Of a stretch of 64,000 bases of DNA, positions 1 through 12,779 are shown piece by piece (positions within the stretch are counted from its first letter, which is position 1; each line of letters begins with the position of its first letter). Below the pieces are notes generated by a model that saw nothing but the letters and a program-made list of their open reading frames with translations, made no database searches and was not told the DNA's origin. A program made the position numbers and the translations under genes. Source of the DNA: Gnetum montanum (taxonomy: Eukaryota > Streptophyta > Gnetopsida > Gnetales > Gnetaceae); contig MNCI01002192.1 of NCBI GenBank assembly GCA_015680685.1, positions 464,452-528,451 on the forward strand. The letters are read 5' to 3'.

Positions 1-406
1 CTTTATTTCTAGTTTTCTTGTGGAACTATCTCTTTCTCTGGGGAAAATTAGGAGTAGATTTGCGGAGTTGTGCTCAAATGTTTTTGCAAAATTTTATTTG
101 TTACAAGTAGGTATTATAAGGACCGCGTAGACTAGGTAATTGAACAAAATAGGAAATTTTCAACAACTCATAGTACTTGGCAAAGTTGGCTAAATCTCTT
201 TAAAGTAAGTCATTTGTAGTTTACACGCAACGCAATCATTACATTTCTCACAACCACACGCCACAACAGCACACACACATACTCACATTAACTACTGAGT
301 TTATTTGGAGGTATCTGGGCCTTGGTGTTGCCAGAGACTAGCAGGCACCTAAATCCTGTTCGAGGACACTCGTTGGCGGTCGTGTCCCAAACGGTCGCCA
401 ATAGCA
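1..406 (+). repeat. Family C LTR, 3' end (copy C1), cut by window edge
   Basis: This stretch is the reverse complement of 13941 to about 14340, at roughly nine identical bases in ten by eye. Its right edge ends in CA at 405-406, directly against the reverse transcriptase reading frame of element A, so this is an LTR terminus. The upstream part of the LTR lies outside the window. No coding potential was seen. Confidence 0.75.
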
Positions 407-1245
407 AACATTCACCAAGGACTAGTGAACGTTGTCTTGGCTTAATCTTCTGGGGCTATCTGTATTTTATTGTATCCACTATAGCCATCCAGAAAACTAT
501 AATAGCGATGCTCTACAATGGTGTCTAAGACTTTGTCAACGAATGACAATGGAAATTGATCCTTAAATGTTGCCATGTTTAGTAGCCTAAAATCTATACA
601 CACCCTCCATTTGCCTCCCTTTTTAGGCATGATCACCAGAGGGCTAATCCATTCACTATCAGCAATGGGATATATGAACCCATCCTTAAGAAGTTGTTCT
701 ATTTCTTCTTTTACTATTTGCTTCAATTTTGGGTTCAATCGTCTTTGTGTTTGTTTTCGAGGTTTCATAGAGGGGTCTGTATAAATCCTATGCTGGCATA
801 TCCAAGGATCTATTCCAGTTAACTTGGGGTATGACTAGGCAAATGTTTTTGACCACTTGTTTATCACTTTTAGCAGTCTTTCTTTTTGTTTGGGAACAAG
901 TCTTTCATTGATGATCATCGGTTTTTCATTTTCAAGGATCATATACTCCAGACCAGTGGGCAATGGTTTCAAATCTAGGGGCTCTTGTTTAAACCTCTCA
1001 GGAATTTCCAGCTTTTCCCAATTGATGTTTTCAAGGTTAAGGCTTGGAAGTTGGCAACGAACATGCTCCAGTGTATTTATGCTTTCAATGTAAGCACTAG
1101 TTATTCCCTCAGTTAGTTCCATGCATGTTAGTGAGTTTCTCTCTTGATCAGCCATCAGCCATCGGGTGTTTTCTTGTTGTGTGGCTACTACATATAGGCA
1201 CTTTTGTAGATTAATGTCTTGTTCACACTGATTGCATGCAGGCAA
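407..1245 (-). pseudogene. Element A pol: pre-RT linker and N-terminal reverse transcriptase
   Basis: This would encode the polymerase that copies element RNA into DNA. The linker (1245-835) runs nearly open into RT. RT palm motifs are clear: the segment ending IYPIADSEWISPLV, then VIMPKKGGKWRVCIDFRLLN, then FSFLDGYSGYN-like sequence around 500. A TAG, probably from a Trp codon, interrupts at about 836, and a stop follows the APED segment near 440. Reading continues through KTTFT and a Pro-Trp pair to 409, where the LTR cuts it. The YxDD catalytic box is lost beyond the break. Similarity to Ty3/gypsy RT is unmistakable. Confidence 0.88.
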
Positions 1246-1289
1246 TGCTAAACTTTACATAACCCATGATTTCTGCACGTAATGGCATC

Positions 1290-1750
1290 CTGTGTCACTG
1301 TATGCGATGCATGGAACTTTATTCTTCTCAATCTTTCCAAAAGTGTTCTTTTTAGACATTTCTAGGGAAATATTGTGGATTCCTAGGCATACATCTATAG
1401 TACTTAGCCATAATCTCCCCATTATTATTGGGAAGTCCCCCTTATCGTTGTTTACTTATATCACTAGGAAATCAGCTAGATACGACCACCCACATACAAT
1501 GGTAATGATGTCCTCCACCAGTCCCAAGGGGACAATGATGGATTGGTCGACTAGCTCTAGTCAAATGTAAATCTTCCTTAATGGAGGTAGGTTCTAGGCT
1601 TTATACATCTCTTGTGATATTAAGTTGACTTCAGAACCTAAGTCCAAAAGAGCTTTAAATGGTTCATTCCCAACAACCTAGAGATAGATTAGAGGGCTTT
1701 CAAGATCAAAGAATTTCCTGGGAAGGTGGCCCACCTTAATCCAATTAGTA
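1290..1750 (-). pseudogene. Element A retropepsin-like protease remnant
   Basis: Minus-strand translation near 1660-1620 gives ALLDLGSEVNLIS, the aspartic protease active-site region, with DLGS where most retropepsins have DSG or DTG. Further along are ITIVCGWSYLADFLV and FPIIMGRLWLSTID, which match the flap and C-terminal part of clan AA proteases. Elements B and D carry equivalent segments (B also with DLGS), so the variant active site seems ancestral to this family. It would process Gag-Pol. A few stops break the frame. Boundaries are approximate. Confidence 0.75.
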
Positions 1751-1761
1751 ATGACATGTGT

Positions 1762-4230
1762 TCACATAATCGTGTACATTAAGCTCAATTTTTGGATTGA
1801 AGGAGGCCCTAAAGCCTTATTTGTTACGGAGGTGTTCAAATGTTCAACCGCTTGTGATGGTGAGGGCTTGGCTAGATTGTTGATTTTGAAGAAAGGTATT
1901 TTCTTCATAAGGTTGTCAAAACCAACTATGGGTTGAGGGTTCACAACCCTCATGACATTGCATTGCTGCGGTTGAGTGGGAAGTTCCCCTTGCATTGCTG
2001 GAGTGGGTGGTAATGGAGCTATCGGTGTGAGAGTTGTTGATGGGTTTGGAGGATGGTATATCTATAGTTTGACTCTCCCATGAGAAGGAGTTCTATAATG
2101 CTCCCAAGCTTGGTAGTAACATTGTGACATCACATGACCAACAAAGTCACGTGGAGAGATTGGTTGTTGCATGTAATAGCCATATGGGTCCGGTTGCTAG
2201 TAAGGGTATTGTTGCCTTGGTGATGGCATCCCCCATGACCATGGGTATTGCCACTGTTGGTGTTGCTCAATAGGTTATGATGGAGTTCCACTTGGATAAT
2301 ACATTAAAGATTGGTGGAACTGCCTTGGGTTACCTTGGGGATAAGGTAACCTTCGGGGTGCTTGCAATTTGTTAAGTCATGGGTTGAATGCCTACACCCT
2401 AGACTCTTGTAGATGTGAGATTACTAGGCAACATCCCTTAGGATGGTCGTATTGGCATATCTCACATCCACCATCATTTTCTATATCAGAATCCACAACC
2501 TCTTCAGTGATGGCCATTTTACCCTTACCTTTGTTACATGCAATATCCATGTCCCTCTTTTTCTTTTTGTCATAGTCACTACCTCGCTCCTTAGACTCCT
2601 CTAAAATTTTGAGAACGGTTTTAAATCTACAATCTAGGGAGTCCCACATTTGGTCTAAATTTATCGACACTTTTGTTGTTAATTTTTGGAGTGGCAAGGT
2701 TTTCTTATTCACCATCTCTTTGAGTGGTGACTCTTCCCCCTCCTCACAGAATCTCACTCCCCTTTTTCGAAGGGAAGGATCACGGTTATACTCTTCCACA
2801 CTTTCTCTATTATGTAGCTCCCCTTCTTCCTTGGCTACTTTCTCTAGTAATCTATGGACCTAATGGGACCTAAGCTCTAATAATCTCCCTTGGGCATACT
2901 TTCCAAGTATTCTCCTAGTTTCATGCCTAAGTTCATCTACGAGATGACGTAGTTGATCCTGTTGTGCATAACCATGGCCCAAGCAACAATGTAACAGTGA
3001 ATAATAATGGCCCATGGCAGCATCCAAGGGTTCATGATTTTCTTGCTTCCATCATTGGATTTTCTTTCACAGGTTAGAAACTTGGGAGTACGTTTGATAC
3101 TTATCATTAAATAGCTCTAGCATCGTACTCCACCTTCGAATGGATTCCGATTCTAAGGACCGATACTAGCTTTCTGCTTCTTTTACTACTATCCTTGGGA
3201 ACAAATTTAGTTTTTGAAATTTGTTCTTGATGTTCTGCAAGGCACATGCATCATGAAATGCTTGCAAGTGGTTCTGAGGATCAGCGTTGTATCCCCCCTC
3301 AAATTGTGGGATGTTATTCATGTCTAACCTCTTGATCCTGCTATCTTTTTGGTGCCTTGTAGGAATTCTTACGACCTCCGTGATATCTAACATGCTTCAG
3401 GTTGTGAGTAGGAATTCTTCATGATCATTTCATTCATAGCATCTGTGATGTCTACGCAGTTCCCTACTCTCCCTTCTTCTATGTCGTGATTCTCTAGAGT
3501 GCCCTCATTCTCGTTCTCGACTCTCTACTCGAGGTTTCTCACTCTGTTTACCTTTATCCTCATAGTTAGGTTCCTTATGACTACATCCTAACACTGAAGG
3601 AGAGGGTGAATGTGACAATGAAGGTGAAAAAGAAGGAGAACCATCGCCATGATGATGTTTCCTACCTTCTCTTCAGTGGTCTCGGCCCAGATCGTGATTA
3701 CGATCAGACTGCCTGCCCTTATCATGTGTTTGTGTTCCCTTGTTGAAAACTTTTTGTTCATGGGGATTAGAACTAGGATTGTGAACTTTGGAGTGAAGGT
3801 TTTGATACATCACCTCCTGACCATTATTAGGAGGGGGAACATCATTTTGTGGGGAACATGTTGAAGCAGGTTCACCACCCTCGATTTCACTCAAGACATG
3901 TGGAGCATTATGGGGCGATTTACCCTTCAACGATGTATGATATCTCTCCTGTTGTAAGTCCCTTTGATGTTGCGCTTCTGTGGGATGATAGTCCCTTATG
4001 TCATGGTTGCATGCAATGTACTCTGTGTACAACTATGACATGCCTATTCATTCCAGAGCACAAAGGAGCATGTTGGGGACTGCTCGATCTAGAGGCAACA
4101 CTATGTTACCCTCCAAGTCTCTCCAATGCAGTTGTTCATCTTGATGGAGAATGAAGGTAAAGTTGAGTACATACTAATTATGATGAATATATACCACATG
4201 GAACTATTAAGGAATTGGCAGATCTTGGTT
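1762..4230 (-). pseudogene. Element A gag remnant
   Basis: Gag forms the cytoplasmic particle. Minus-strand domains in order are: an N-terminal segment (LNFTFILHQDEQL near 4170) conserved with element D; a charged His/Arg/Ser-rich stretch (4030-3480); the gag core with IPQFEGGYNADPQNHLQAFHD and LFPRIVVKEAES (3340-3170); a second core half (3100-2800); a Lys-rich tail; a Cys/His box CEICQYDHPKGC near 2450; and a Gln/Pro/Tyr-rich C-terminus ending near 1762. The conserved N-terminal frame reaches beyond the first in-frame Met at 4032. Stops occur at several Gln, Arg and Trp positions, as expected from cytosine deamination. Confidence 0.82.
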
Positions 4231-4428
4231 ACGTGTATTGTGCCGCCGACTGTCTCTTGTGTTAGTCCTAGGCGGTAAAATGCTTTTATGCGGAGAAGAA
4301 GACATTTTGTCCTATTCAGTGTCTGATTTACCATTGTCTTATCTTTTCTTGATTAATCCTAAGGGCTCGTTCTAGCCTCACAACAATATGGATGATTTCC
4401 TATGTTCTACATAGTGCACAAACAACTA

Positions 4429-4449
4429 AGTCCCCGAAAACTGCGCCAA
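4429..4449 (-). other. Primer binding site of element A
   Basis: Directly after the LTR end (CATCA at 4450), the minus strand reads TTGGCGCAGTTTTCGGGGAC. This is the tRNA-primer complement typical of Tat/Athila-like plant elements. Degenerate versions lie at the same place in elements E, F and D. Confidence 0.75.
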
Positions 4450-5372
4450 TGATGAGTGGCAAGGTACCCCTACACTCAACCATATGAATACGAGTGTTTC
4501 ACTCATGATTTGGTTGAACTCCAAGGACTAAGTGCTTATGAGCCCTAATGGAACACTTAAGGTTAATCAATCGTTGTCTTCCCAAACTTACTTGTATTGT
4601 CACGGTTGTATGGTTAAGTAAGCTTGAGGTATATGATTTTTATATCTTTTATCTTTTTAATGTCTTATGCTAATAGGGGAAGGTGAAGAGAACTAAGTGA
4701 CTAACTTTCATTAACTATTCACTAACTACGTTCAAATTGTTCCTAACACCAGTATTTGTTCCCACATGCTGCACACATCCTGAACCAATGCAACGCTGCT
4801 GGGATTACCAAACGCTAATCATTACTGGATTACCAAGCGCTACACACATGCTCAAAGCAGTCATACTGTGTGCACTTAGCTAGGAGAGTCAAGGGTTGAG
4901 AGAGATTAATTAACTAAGAAATTAATTAAACATTCAATAATAATTAATTACCATTTAGCTTAGTCCATATGCTGCAAGGTTTATCATAAAGCTCATCTTT
5001 ATTTTTGTACACAAATGTGTGCTCAGGTACAATTTGCTCGAATAAAGATCCATTCACTTTAAGACTCCTACTGTAGGCACATGGAAATTATTCTAACTCT
5101 GGAATGGTAAAACTACTATAGTTTGGCTAAGGGTCTAACTCTAAGTGCCTAGAATAAGGAAAGCCACCTCTTATTTATAGACATTACGACAGGCCACGAT
5201 ATTGCGTACACGATATCGTGGTGGCAAATGCGATATCGCGGAGGCGGATGCGATATCGCGTACACGATATCGTGGCTTATCAGTCCTTATATTGATTCTT
5301 CAATCTTTCAAACTTCAGGGCCTCATTCTTCTAGGTGGCAATTTCAATTGTAAATTTTTGGCACAAGGTACA
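4450..5372 (-). repeat. LTR shared by element A (5') and element B (3')
   Basis: This LTR is about 923 bp and runs TG (5372-5371) to CA (4451-4450) on the minus strand. A TATA box (CTATAAATAA on the minus strand) lies at 5171-5180. A palindromic array sits just upstream of it at 5193-5275. A purine-rich tract precedes the TG. A homologous but truncated LTR lies at 16215-16580. A's gag follows on one side, and B's accessory ORF ends on the other. Confidence 0.75.
5171..5275 (-). promoter_or_regulatory. LTR promoter: TATA box plus CGATATCG palindrome array
   Basis: The TATA box is at 5171-5180. Upstream are two perfect 12-bp palindromes CACGATATCGTG (5209-5220, 5263-5274) and two 10-bp palindromes GCGATATCGC (5230-5239, 5250-5259), spaced about 20 bp. 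A degenerate copy begins the array. The layout suggests clustered protein-binding sites; binding is inferred. Confidence 0.65.
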
Positions 5373-5439
5373 AACTTCCTCCATGAAAAGGTTTCAATTT
5401 TCTAATACCAATCTCCTCAATTATATGTTCATCCTAGTG

Positions 5440-7330
5440 AGCTACTCCTACTATTCATGGAAAAATTATACCATCTACTACTTCTGTGCATCAACATTCT
5501 GCAAGTGATGGTTTTCTACAATTAGGATCTTATTCTCACAAGAAGTCTGAACCAAGTCCTTCTAGATGTTTTGCATTATGACATTGGCTAAGGACTAGTC
5601 AAAGAGTGTTGTCTACTTAGTGTTCTCAACCTCTTTGAGATGCTTTGAAATCTATTGGAAAGCTTCATCTCTTGTGATCTCTTGGTTAAAAACCACATGA
5701 TCAGCGAGGTAGGCTCTTAGTAGGCAACTTCCACAACCAAGTGTTGGTTTTTAGCCTTGGTTGTTTTAAGTTGCCCATCCATTATGATGTAGTTACCCCT
5801 TACTTCTATCAACTTTGACTAGGTTACAATGATGGTATCTAGAAAGTTAAAGACATCCAGAATCAGTTGCCTAGTTCCTACCAATTGGTCCAATAATTCT
5901 TCAATCTAGGCTATTCTCAATATATCATTAACAGTTCCTGTAGACATTTACACATCTCTGAGTGAAAAACATCTAGTCCAAGTTTTATAGGTGCATTGAG
6001 TGCTTTAGCCACTTTTTTAGCAACCACTTTGGCCATCATATCCTACCCATGGTGTTGCATCACCAAGATAGTTGCCCCCTCACCCTTCTTCAAACACACT
6101 AAAAATGTAGTAGCATTCACAGAGATGTCTAGGAATTGCTACTATTGCAAGATGGAGACCGTCACCTCTCGGGAGCTTGGATTTGACCTTGCAATCTCTT
6201 GTATTTTCTTGGAAAAGCAAATTGGTGCTCCACCTTCCATCTAACTGATGGTTTAAGCCACTTCATTGAGTTAGCTCATTGCTAGTTTGTACACAAATGG
6301 ATCATCATCACTTGTTCCTGCTTGCTACTATTGCTATTCCAAGAGCTACTCTCAGAGTTTGTTCATGCACTAAATGGTAGTATGGGTCTTTGAAGTTGTT
6401 TCATGAGGTGGTGGTGGAGGTGTTTGGTGCATGTTGGATGGCATCATTTGTGTAGAATGTTATGCCTATCCTCTGGCATAATTTTTTAATGAGACATGAA
6501 AATGGGAGTGTCATCCTTCTAGATTTGTTCTTCTTGAATCACTTCTCTATCTCAAGATAGATCAGCTGTGGAAGACTAACCAAGAATATTCTACTTAGAG
6601 TAGCACATGTATAGGTAGAGAAGGGTGTGACTTTGATTTGCCTCACTATTGGATTCAGGTGAAAGGCTACAATCTTGAATTATGCATAGTCTACCATGGT
6701 AAGTACATCAAACTCCTTACAATCAACTCCATAGCACCAGTATGCCCATTCTTTCCTGACATCGGGATCTTCCTGCGTTGGAATTTCTACAAGAGCGGTT
6801 CCAATCTTAGGCAACCTAAGGGCCTCTGAAATTACTTTCATCAAGTAGGACATTGAAATGTCCTTGATTTTGATCGTTAAATCAACCTACCTATTATTCC
6901 AGAAGAGGTAGGTCTCTTCCATGTACCACTCACCACTGGAACTAATGATGGGCCAAATGGAAGAGTTCTACAATTACATCTTAACTTTTAGAGAAGTAAA
7001 GGTCCAAAGTTTAACTCTTAGAGCATAGATTTCTAAATACCCTTAGATTTTATTTGATTAAGGCATCCATCAAGGTGATTTCGAGGCTTGGTCTTGCCCC
7101 TGGTGCCTCACCTCGATGTGACTGCTTAATTGTAGTCGCTTCTTCAAGAATTTTTCTAACAAATTCCACTTCAAGCTCCTCCCAAAGCATTTCCATTATG
7201 TGGGTTTTTTTTGTCTACTCTTGGACCTATTATTGGCCCCTTCCTATTCTTAGCCATTTATCCCTTGGTTTGGATAGTCCTCACTCCTATGCATGCTTTC
7301 TTTTGCGGTGCCAACTGTGGTCATGACATA
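5440..7330 (-). pseudogene. Accessory ORF remnant of element B (unknown function)
   Basis: I do not recognise a domain. A sense-strand frame after pol can be followed in pieces: an N-terminal segment from about 7330, the segment containing LEVEFVRKILEEATTIKQSH and PSLEITLMDALIK (7210-7050), and a later segment with APICFSKKIQEIARSNPSSRE and LNAPIKLGLDVF (6240-5960). The order and local resemblance match the accessory ORF of element F (about 26100-28862). Stops and shifts are frequent, so it cannot be functional. It has no clear transmembrane segment, unlike the env-like ORFs of some Athila elements. Plus-strand ORFs here are antisense shadows. Confidence 0.5.
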
Positions 7331-9149
7331 ACCAAGGATTAGCATGTAACTTATAACTTTTGGGCATTTTATCTCATTGGGAAATTAAACCTTTGTGGGA
7401 TTTAGAAAAATTTCTAAAAAATTTTCATTAAAAACCTAAGGTTTATGATCCCCACAATAAATATCTTACCTTCGATAGCCATAGGACTAAAGAACGAAGT
7501 TAATTGGACAAATGATCAGGAAGTTATGGCTCTTGGAAGGTTTTATAGGCTTTGAAAAGTTTAAAAACTCCCCCCTCATTTTAGCTCAAATGTGAAAAAT
7601 TGTAGTGTTTTTGTGTATTTATAGAGGTTTTACCTTGCATTTGATGGAGTCTTATCTAAGTGTCCCCTTCATTGACAAAGCCTATGTGGAAAATTTTTCA
7701 AAATCAAAAATTTGAATAGAAGGAGTTTGAGCATGAAATTGGTGTCCTTGGAGAGCCAAAAAAGCCATGAACATGATGAAATACTTCAAGAGGGCTTAGA
7801 TGGTTTCCAAAATTGAAGAATGAGATTTTGTTGAAAAAATGTCATTAAGGACCGCACAATTGGATGCAACTAATGGGGAATGTAGAAGATTTTATTCCAA
7901 AAATGCCTAAGGATAAGGAACTTAACTAGCCCAACCAAGAGAAATGCAAGTGGATCCTTCCCATACCAGGCTCATGTCCTTTTTGCCCTTGCATATCCTT
8001 AAACCAAGGAGTCTATGGGCCCCAAGATTGATTAATGGTTATGAAAGTTAAGGAACTAATCCTGAAAGAATCTACCTAAGAATTTCAATACATCAAACTA
8101 AGACATTGAACAAGACATGAAAAACTAGCAATAAGGTGAATGATGGAAAGCATTGGTAGATGAGAGGAGAGTGGAATTCACATGAAGTCCCTTGTGGATG
8201 TCAAATAATCCAATAAAGTCCATCCTTAGTCTAGATCAAAACCAACCACTTTCAATGACTTCACATAGACACTCTAAGGCAAGTACACCCCCTCAAGACA
8301 CAAGAATGCTCCCACAGATCAATCATCATTCCTTATTGAGAAGAAAAGAGAAGTAGAAAGTAAGAAAGGGCCTTACTTAGAGGGGACCTTCAGGCATGGA
8401 GTATGCTTGTAGCCCATTATTTTATCCCATAACTAGTGCTTGTAGTCCATTATTTTGTCTAAGGATTGTGCTTTGAATTCCCATCATTATTTTTTAAAAT
8501 TTTATGTTTTGATGGATTTTTGAATGAGAACCACACCATGAAAAAACTTAACTTCCTATTATTGGTCAATAGCAAAATGGTAGGAAATCCATGAAAACAC
8601 TCATGCACTCAATAGAGTAGAAAAGTATAAATAGAATCGAGTCCCTTTAAAGTCACACCCTTATTAATCCATTCGATCTTTCCTAACTTTGGAAACTACC
8701 AAGGTCACAAGTTCATTAAAATTTCATTAAAGGAACTTCATATTTTCAAAATAAGGAGAACCATAGAGTGTTTTGGATGGGTTGATGTCGTGGACTCACT
8801 ACCTATTCCATGAAAAAGAAACTTTGTCTTAGTTATCAATATCAAAATTGAAAGAGAGAAACTAGACATTAATAATCAAAAACATTTAGTACAAACCACC
8901 ATTACCAAACAACCACAACATCATTGTGTCCTATTGGCAATAAAGAAAAAAAATTATTAAAACATAAGAAAAATACAAACAAAAATAAAGTAAAATGTAA
9001 AAAGAAAAAATTGTAAGATATCCAGAAAAGATAAAACATACTGATGATGTTGTAAAAAAAAAATTGTAAAAACAAAAAGGTGTAAAAGATGAGGAGCCAC
9101 TTGATTAGTTAACATGGATGGCCATCTCCCCCATGACTAAGTTGGGAGG
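7331..9149 (-). other. Non-coding spacer of element B, with internal TATA box
   Basis: No coding frame was seen. A TATA box (CTATAAATAC on the minus strand) at 7615-7624 lies about 290 bp upstream of the accessory ORF. The block 8360-8590 is homologous to 17040-17290 (element E) and, inverted, to about 48720-48900 (element D). The purine-rich motif AGTCATGGGGGAG on the minus strand near 9130 marks the end of pol and recurs in elements D, E and F. Confidence 0.5.
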
Positions 9150-11850
9150 AGGAGATTTAAAAAATTGAGCAAGGTTGTCCATCCAATGAGGTGTTGCTAG
9201 CACTAGCTTGCTTAAGCTCATGGAAAGGTTTGACTTGTTGCATGTTGATGAGTAGTTTCTTGTTTAGGCTCTCAGGTTTGTACATCAACATGGTCCTAGA
9301 AGAAAAGATTTCATAAATGATGTAAGGCCCTTCCCAGAATGTTTGGAACTTACTCTTTTAAGGTACAAGTATGGGTTTCTAGTAAAGGACCTTGTCTCCT
9401 CGTTGGAATTTTACTTTCCTAATTTTGAGCTCATACTATTTTTTGTTGAATGCTTTGTGCACTTCATTCAAGGATATGGCCACTAGTTAGTTCTCATCTA
9501 GCATGTTAAGTTTATCAATCTTTCTTTCTATGCTAGGTTAAGGTTAAGATCAAGGTCACAAGCTATTAAAAGTGTACAAAGCTCAAATAGGAAGAGTTAA
9601 CAATTTTCCATACACCAATTCATAGGAAGAATATCCTATAGGGAGGTTCCATGTGGAGTAGCAAGTCCAAAGTGCATCTTTGAGTTTCATACTCTAGTCT
9701 CTCCTATATTTTCTAATTGTTCTCATTAGGATTTTAGTGATCTTCCTATTGGTAACCTTAGCTTGACCATTGTCCTGGAAGTGGTAGGGTGTTTTCAAGC
9801 ATTGCATGAGATTTTGAAACATGGTACCTATAAAGTGAGTACCATTGACAAAAATTAGTGCATGTGGCATCCCAAACCTATTTACATGAACCAAGTAGCT
9901 ATCAAATATGTATAGTTGGTAACAGTTGTTGCTTTTACCCATTTTGTACAATAATCAATAGTGACTATGATGTATTCCTTTCTATTTGACATGGGTGTGA
10001 TGGAATCCTTGAAATCAATGCATTAGATGTTAAAGGATTTCATTGATTGAATCCATTATTGAGGTTCCTCCATTTGAGTGGTCATCCCACCATTACATTA
10101 ATAGTAATCACAAGAGAATATGAATTGGTGAGTGTCCCTAAAGAGTGTTGGCTACTAATATACTACCATGAGGATCTTAATGACTGTGCATCTCCTAGCA
10201 TAGTGGTCCCCATAAGGACCCTCATGAGCATCTTGAAGGATGTGCAATTCATCAACATTAGGAACACACCAACAAACTAGGTATTCAGTGCACACCTTGT
10301 AAGGATGTCCATTGATCTCCATGAAGCATTTGGCCTTATAAAGAAACTATTGTTTCTTCTTGTGATATAACTCTTGTGCCATCTATTGAGTAAGAAGATA
10401 AGTAAGGATGTCATCGTACCATTTAGGTTCACTAAGCACTTGTTTATTTATCACACTAGCAAAGAGGATTTTATTAAGAAACTAATTAGAAAGTTGACCC
10501 TCCTCCTCTTTGTTGCTCCATCACAACTTAAACAAGTGGTTAGCAATCACATTCTTGGTTCCCTTTGGATCTACCATCATGAGATTGAATTCTTATGAGA
10601 TCACAAGAACTGTATGACACATCGGCTTACCATTGGTTTGTTCATCAAAAAGTGAACTGCACTATCATCTATGTACACAAACACCTTATACCCAAGCACA
10701 TAGTGCCTAAATTTTTCCAAGGAATACACCACCACCATCAATTCTTTCTATGTTATGATGTAGTTTAGTTGTGCAACCACAAAACTTTGGCTTGTTCAAT
10801 GGATGTAGTAAATATATTTCTAATCATCCAACTATGTGAGAACAACTCCCAAAGCATAGTTTAATGCATTTATCATTACATGAAATAATCTAGATCAATC
10901 AAGTGCTCGTAGAATTAGAGTTTGTACAAGCTTCTACTTACGTTGCTGAAATAACTTTTCACATTCTTAAGTCCATATGAAGAGAGCATCTTTCTTTGTT
11001 AGCTCCATCAATAGTTTAGCAATCTTAGAGAAACTCTCAATGAATCACTGGTAGTAGCTAGTGTGGCCAAGGAATGATCAAACATCTTCACCAATTTCTA
11101 GTTGGTAAGTTATTCTTTGGATAACCCTTATTTTTTCAAGGTCCACCTCAATCCCTACTTGTGAAATTATATGCCCTAAAAGAACGTCCTCCTAGACCAT
11201 CATATGGCTCTTTTTCCAATTAAGCCAAATATTGGTCTTTACACACCTTTCTAGCACTTACTCAAGGTGATCTAGGGCTTGCTCAAATGTAGCTCCATAA
11301 GTGGAAAAGTCATCCATGAAGAATTCCACCCCACTACCAATTTTCTATTAAAAATGCTAATAATAAGGCTTTGGAAAGTTGCAATGCATTGCATAAACCA
11401 AATGGCATCTTTTTGTATTCAAAAGTCCCCCAAGGACTTGTAAATGTGGTTCTAGCCTAGTCCTGAAGTGCAATCTAAATTTGGTTATAGCCACTATAAC
11501 CATCTAGAAAGCTATAAAAGTAATGCCTAAAGATAGTGTCCAACACTTGGTCCACAAATGACAATGGAAAATGATCTTTGTACATTGCCATATTCAATAG
11601 CCTAAAGTTAATACAACCCTATACTTACCATCTTTCTTTGGCACGATCACAAGTGAGTTAACCCACTCGCTATCTACAATCGAATAGATCAACCCCACCT
11701 TGAGTTGTTCAGATATCCTCCTTGATGATATGCTTCAATTTTGGATTTAGCAGCTACTGTGACTACCTCTTTGACTTTATAGAATGATCAGTATAGATGT
11801 AATGCTCGCATATCCTAGGATCAATCCCAATGAGTTCACGATATGCCCAA
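9150..11850 (-). pseudogene. Element B pol: RT, RNase H and integrase remnants
   Basis: Minus-strand RT motifs run from about 11700: VCINFRLLNMAMYKDHFPLS, YSFLDGYSGYNQIQ, TTFTSPWGTF, and FMDDF (the YxDD catalytic box) near 11315. RNase H remnants follow at 11000-10600. Integrase begins near 10380 with a HHCC-type zinc finger (HEGPYGDHY ... CDYC). The segment YIIVTIDYCTKWV and a weakened catalytic core follow at 10200-9700. A C-terminal segment ending QQVKPFHE lies near 9170. There are many stops and frameshifts. Unlike D, this copy keeps RT. Confidence 0.8.
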
Positions 11851-12348
11851 GTAAAGCCTATTGATCATTTGTTAATCACCTTTACTAGCTTCTCTTTTTG
11901 TTTAGAAGCAAGGTTGGCTTTGATTATTACCAACTTATTATCTTTCAAAAAAGCATATTCCATGTTAGTAGGTAGAGTTCTTAACTTTATGGGCTCCTAT
12001 TTAGAACTTTCATAGATTTCCAACTCTTCAAAATAAGTATCATCAAGTTCATCATTAGAGAGTTGGTAATGAACTCACTTGAGTTCATCCATGCCTTCAA
12101 CATAAGCACTCATTAAGGTCTTAGTTGGTTCCATGTAAAATGTTGAACTACTTTTAGGATCAATTTTTCACCACTGAATGGCCTCCTATTTTATGGCTAC
12201 TACGTATATGCACCTTTGTATTTCTAACACATCTGCACACTATCTACAGGCTGGGATTGATGTACTTTTTATGGTCCATAGTTTTTACACAAAATTGCAC
12301 CTTGTATCACTATACGTGATGCATAGAACTCTCTTCTTCTTAATCTTT

Positions 12349-12650
12349 TTACATGCATTTTCCTTGGAAATCTCCAAAAAAGGGACCTTTGATGCCCAAC
12401 TTTGCATCAATAGTACATACCCAAGCCCTTCCCATGATGATTAGGAAGTCACCCTTGCAATTATCAATGTGGATCACTAGGAAATTGGTAGGATAGAACC
12501 AACCATAGATAGTGATCACAATGTCCTCTAGCAATCCCAAGGGAATAGTAATAGACTAGTCTACCAACTCAAAATGAATGTTGCTCTTCTTGAGTGGAGG
12601 TAGGTTCTAGGCTTGTTAACACCAGAACCTAAATCAAGAAGAGCTTTACA
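12349..12650 (-). pseudogene. Element B protease remnant
   Basis: Minus-strand translation near 12640 gives CKALLDLGSGVN, the active-site region with the family's DLGS variant. The open segment 12540-12349 contains GLLEDIVITIYGW, FLVIHIDNCKGDFLIIMGR and IDAKLGIK, the body of the aspartic protease. It lies between gag and pol as expected. The frame is interrupted between the two parts. Confidence 0.7.
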
Positions 12651-12779
12651 AGACTCATTCCGAGTAATTTATAGGTAGATGATGGAAATTTCAAGATTAT
12701 ATCTTTTCTTAAGAAGATGGCCAACCTTTATCCAATCAGTTACCACATAGGTTAGCATGATAGTATATACTTTGGAAGA

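Larger units (their letters stand above)
407..5372 (-). mobile_element. Ty3/gypsy element A, truncated in RT by an LTR insertion
   Basis: Read on the minus strand the order is LTR (5372-4450), primer binding site, gag, protease, pre-RT linker and reverse transcriptase. It breaks off inside RT at 407, where LTR C1 begins. The rest of RT, RNase H and integrase are missing from the window. Frames are long but carry scattered stops, so it cannot make proteins. The PBS form resembles that of Tat/Athila-type plant elements. The same LTR appears to serve as the 3' LTR of element B on its other side. Confidence 0.8.

Noticed and set aside
5996-6244. 82-codon plus-strand ORF with Cys residues
   Set aside because: Antisense shadow of the element B accessory ORF.
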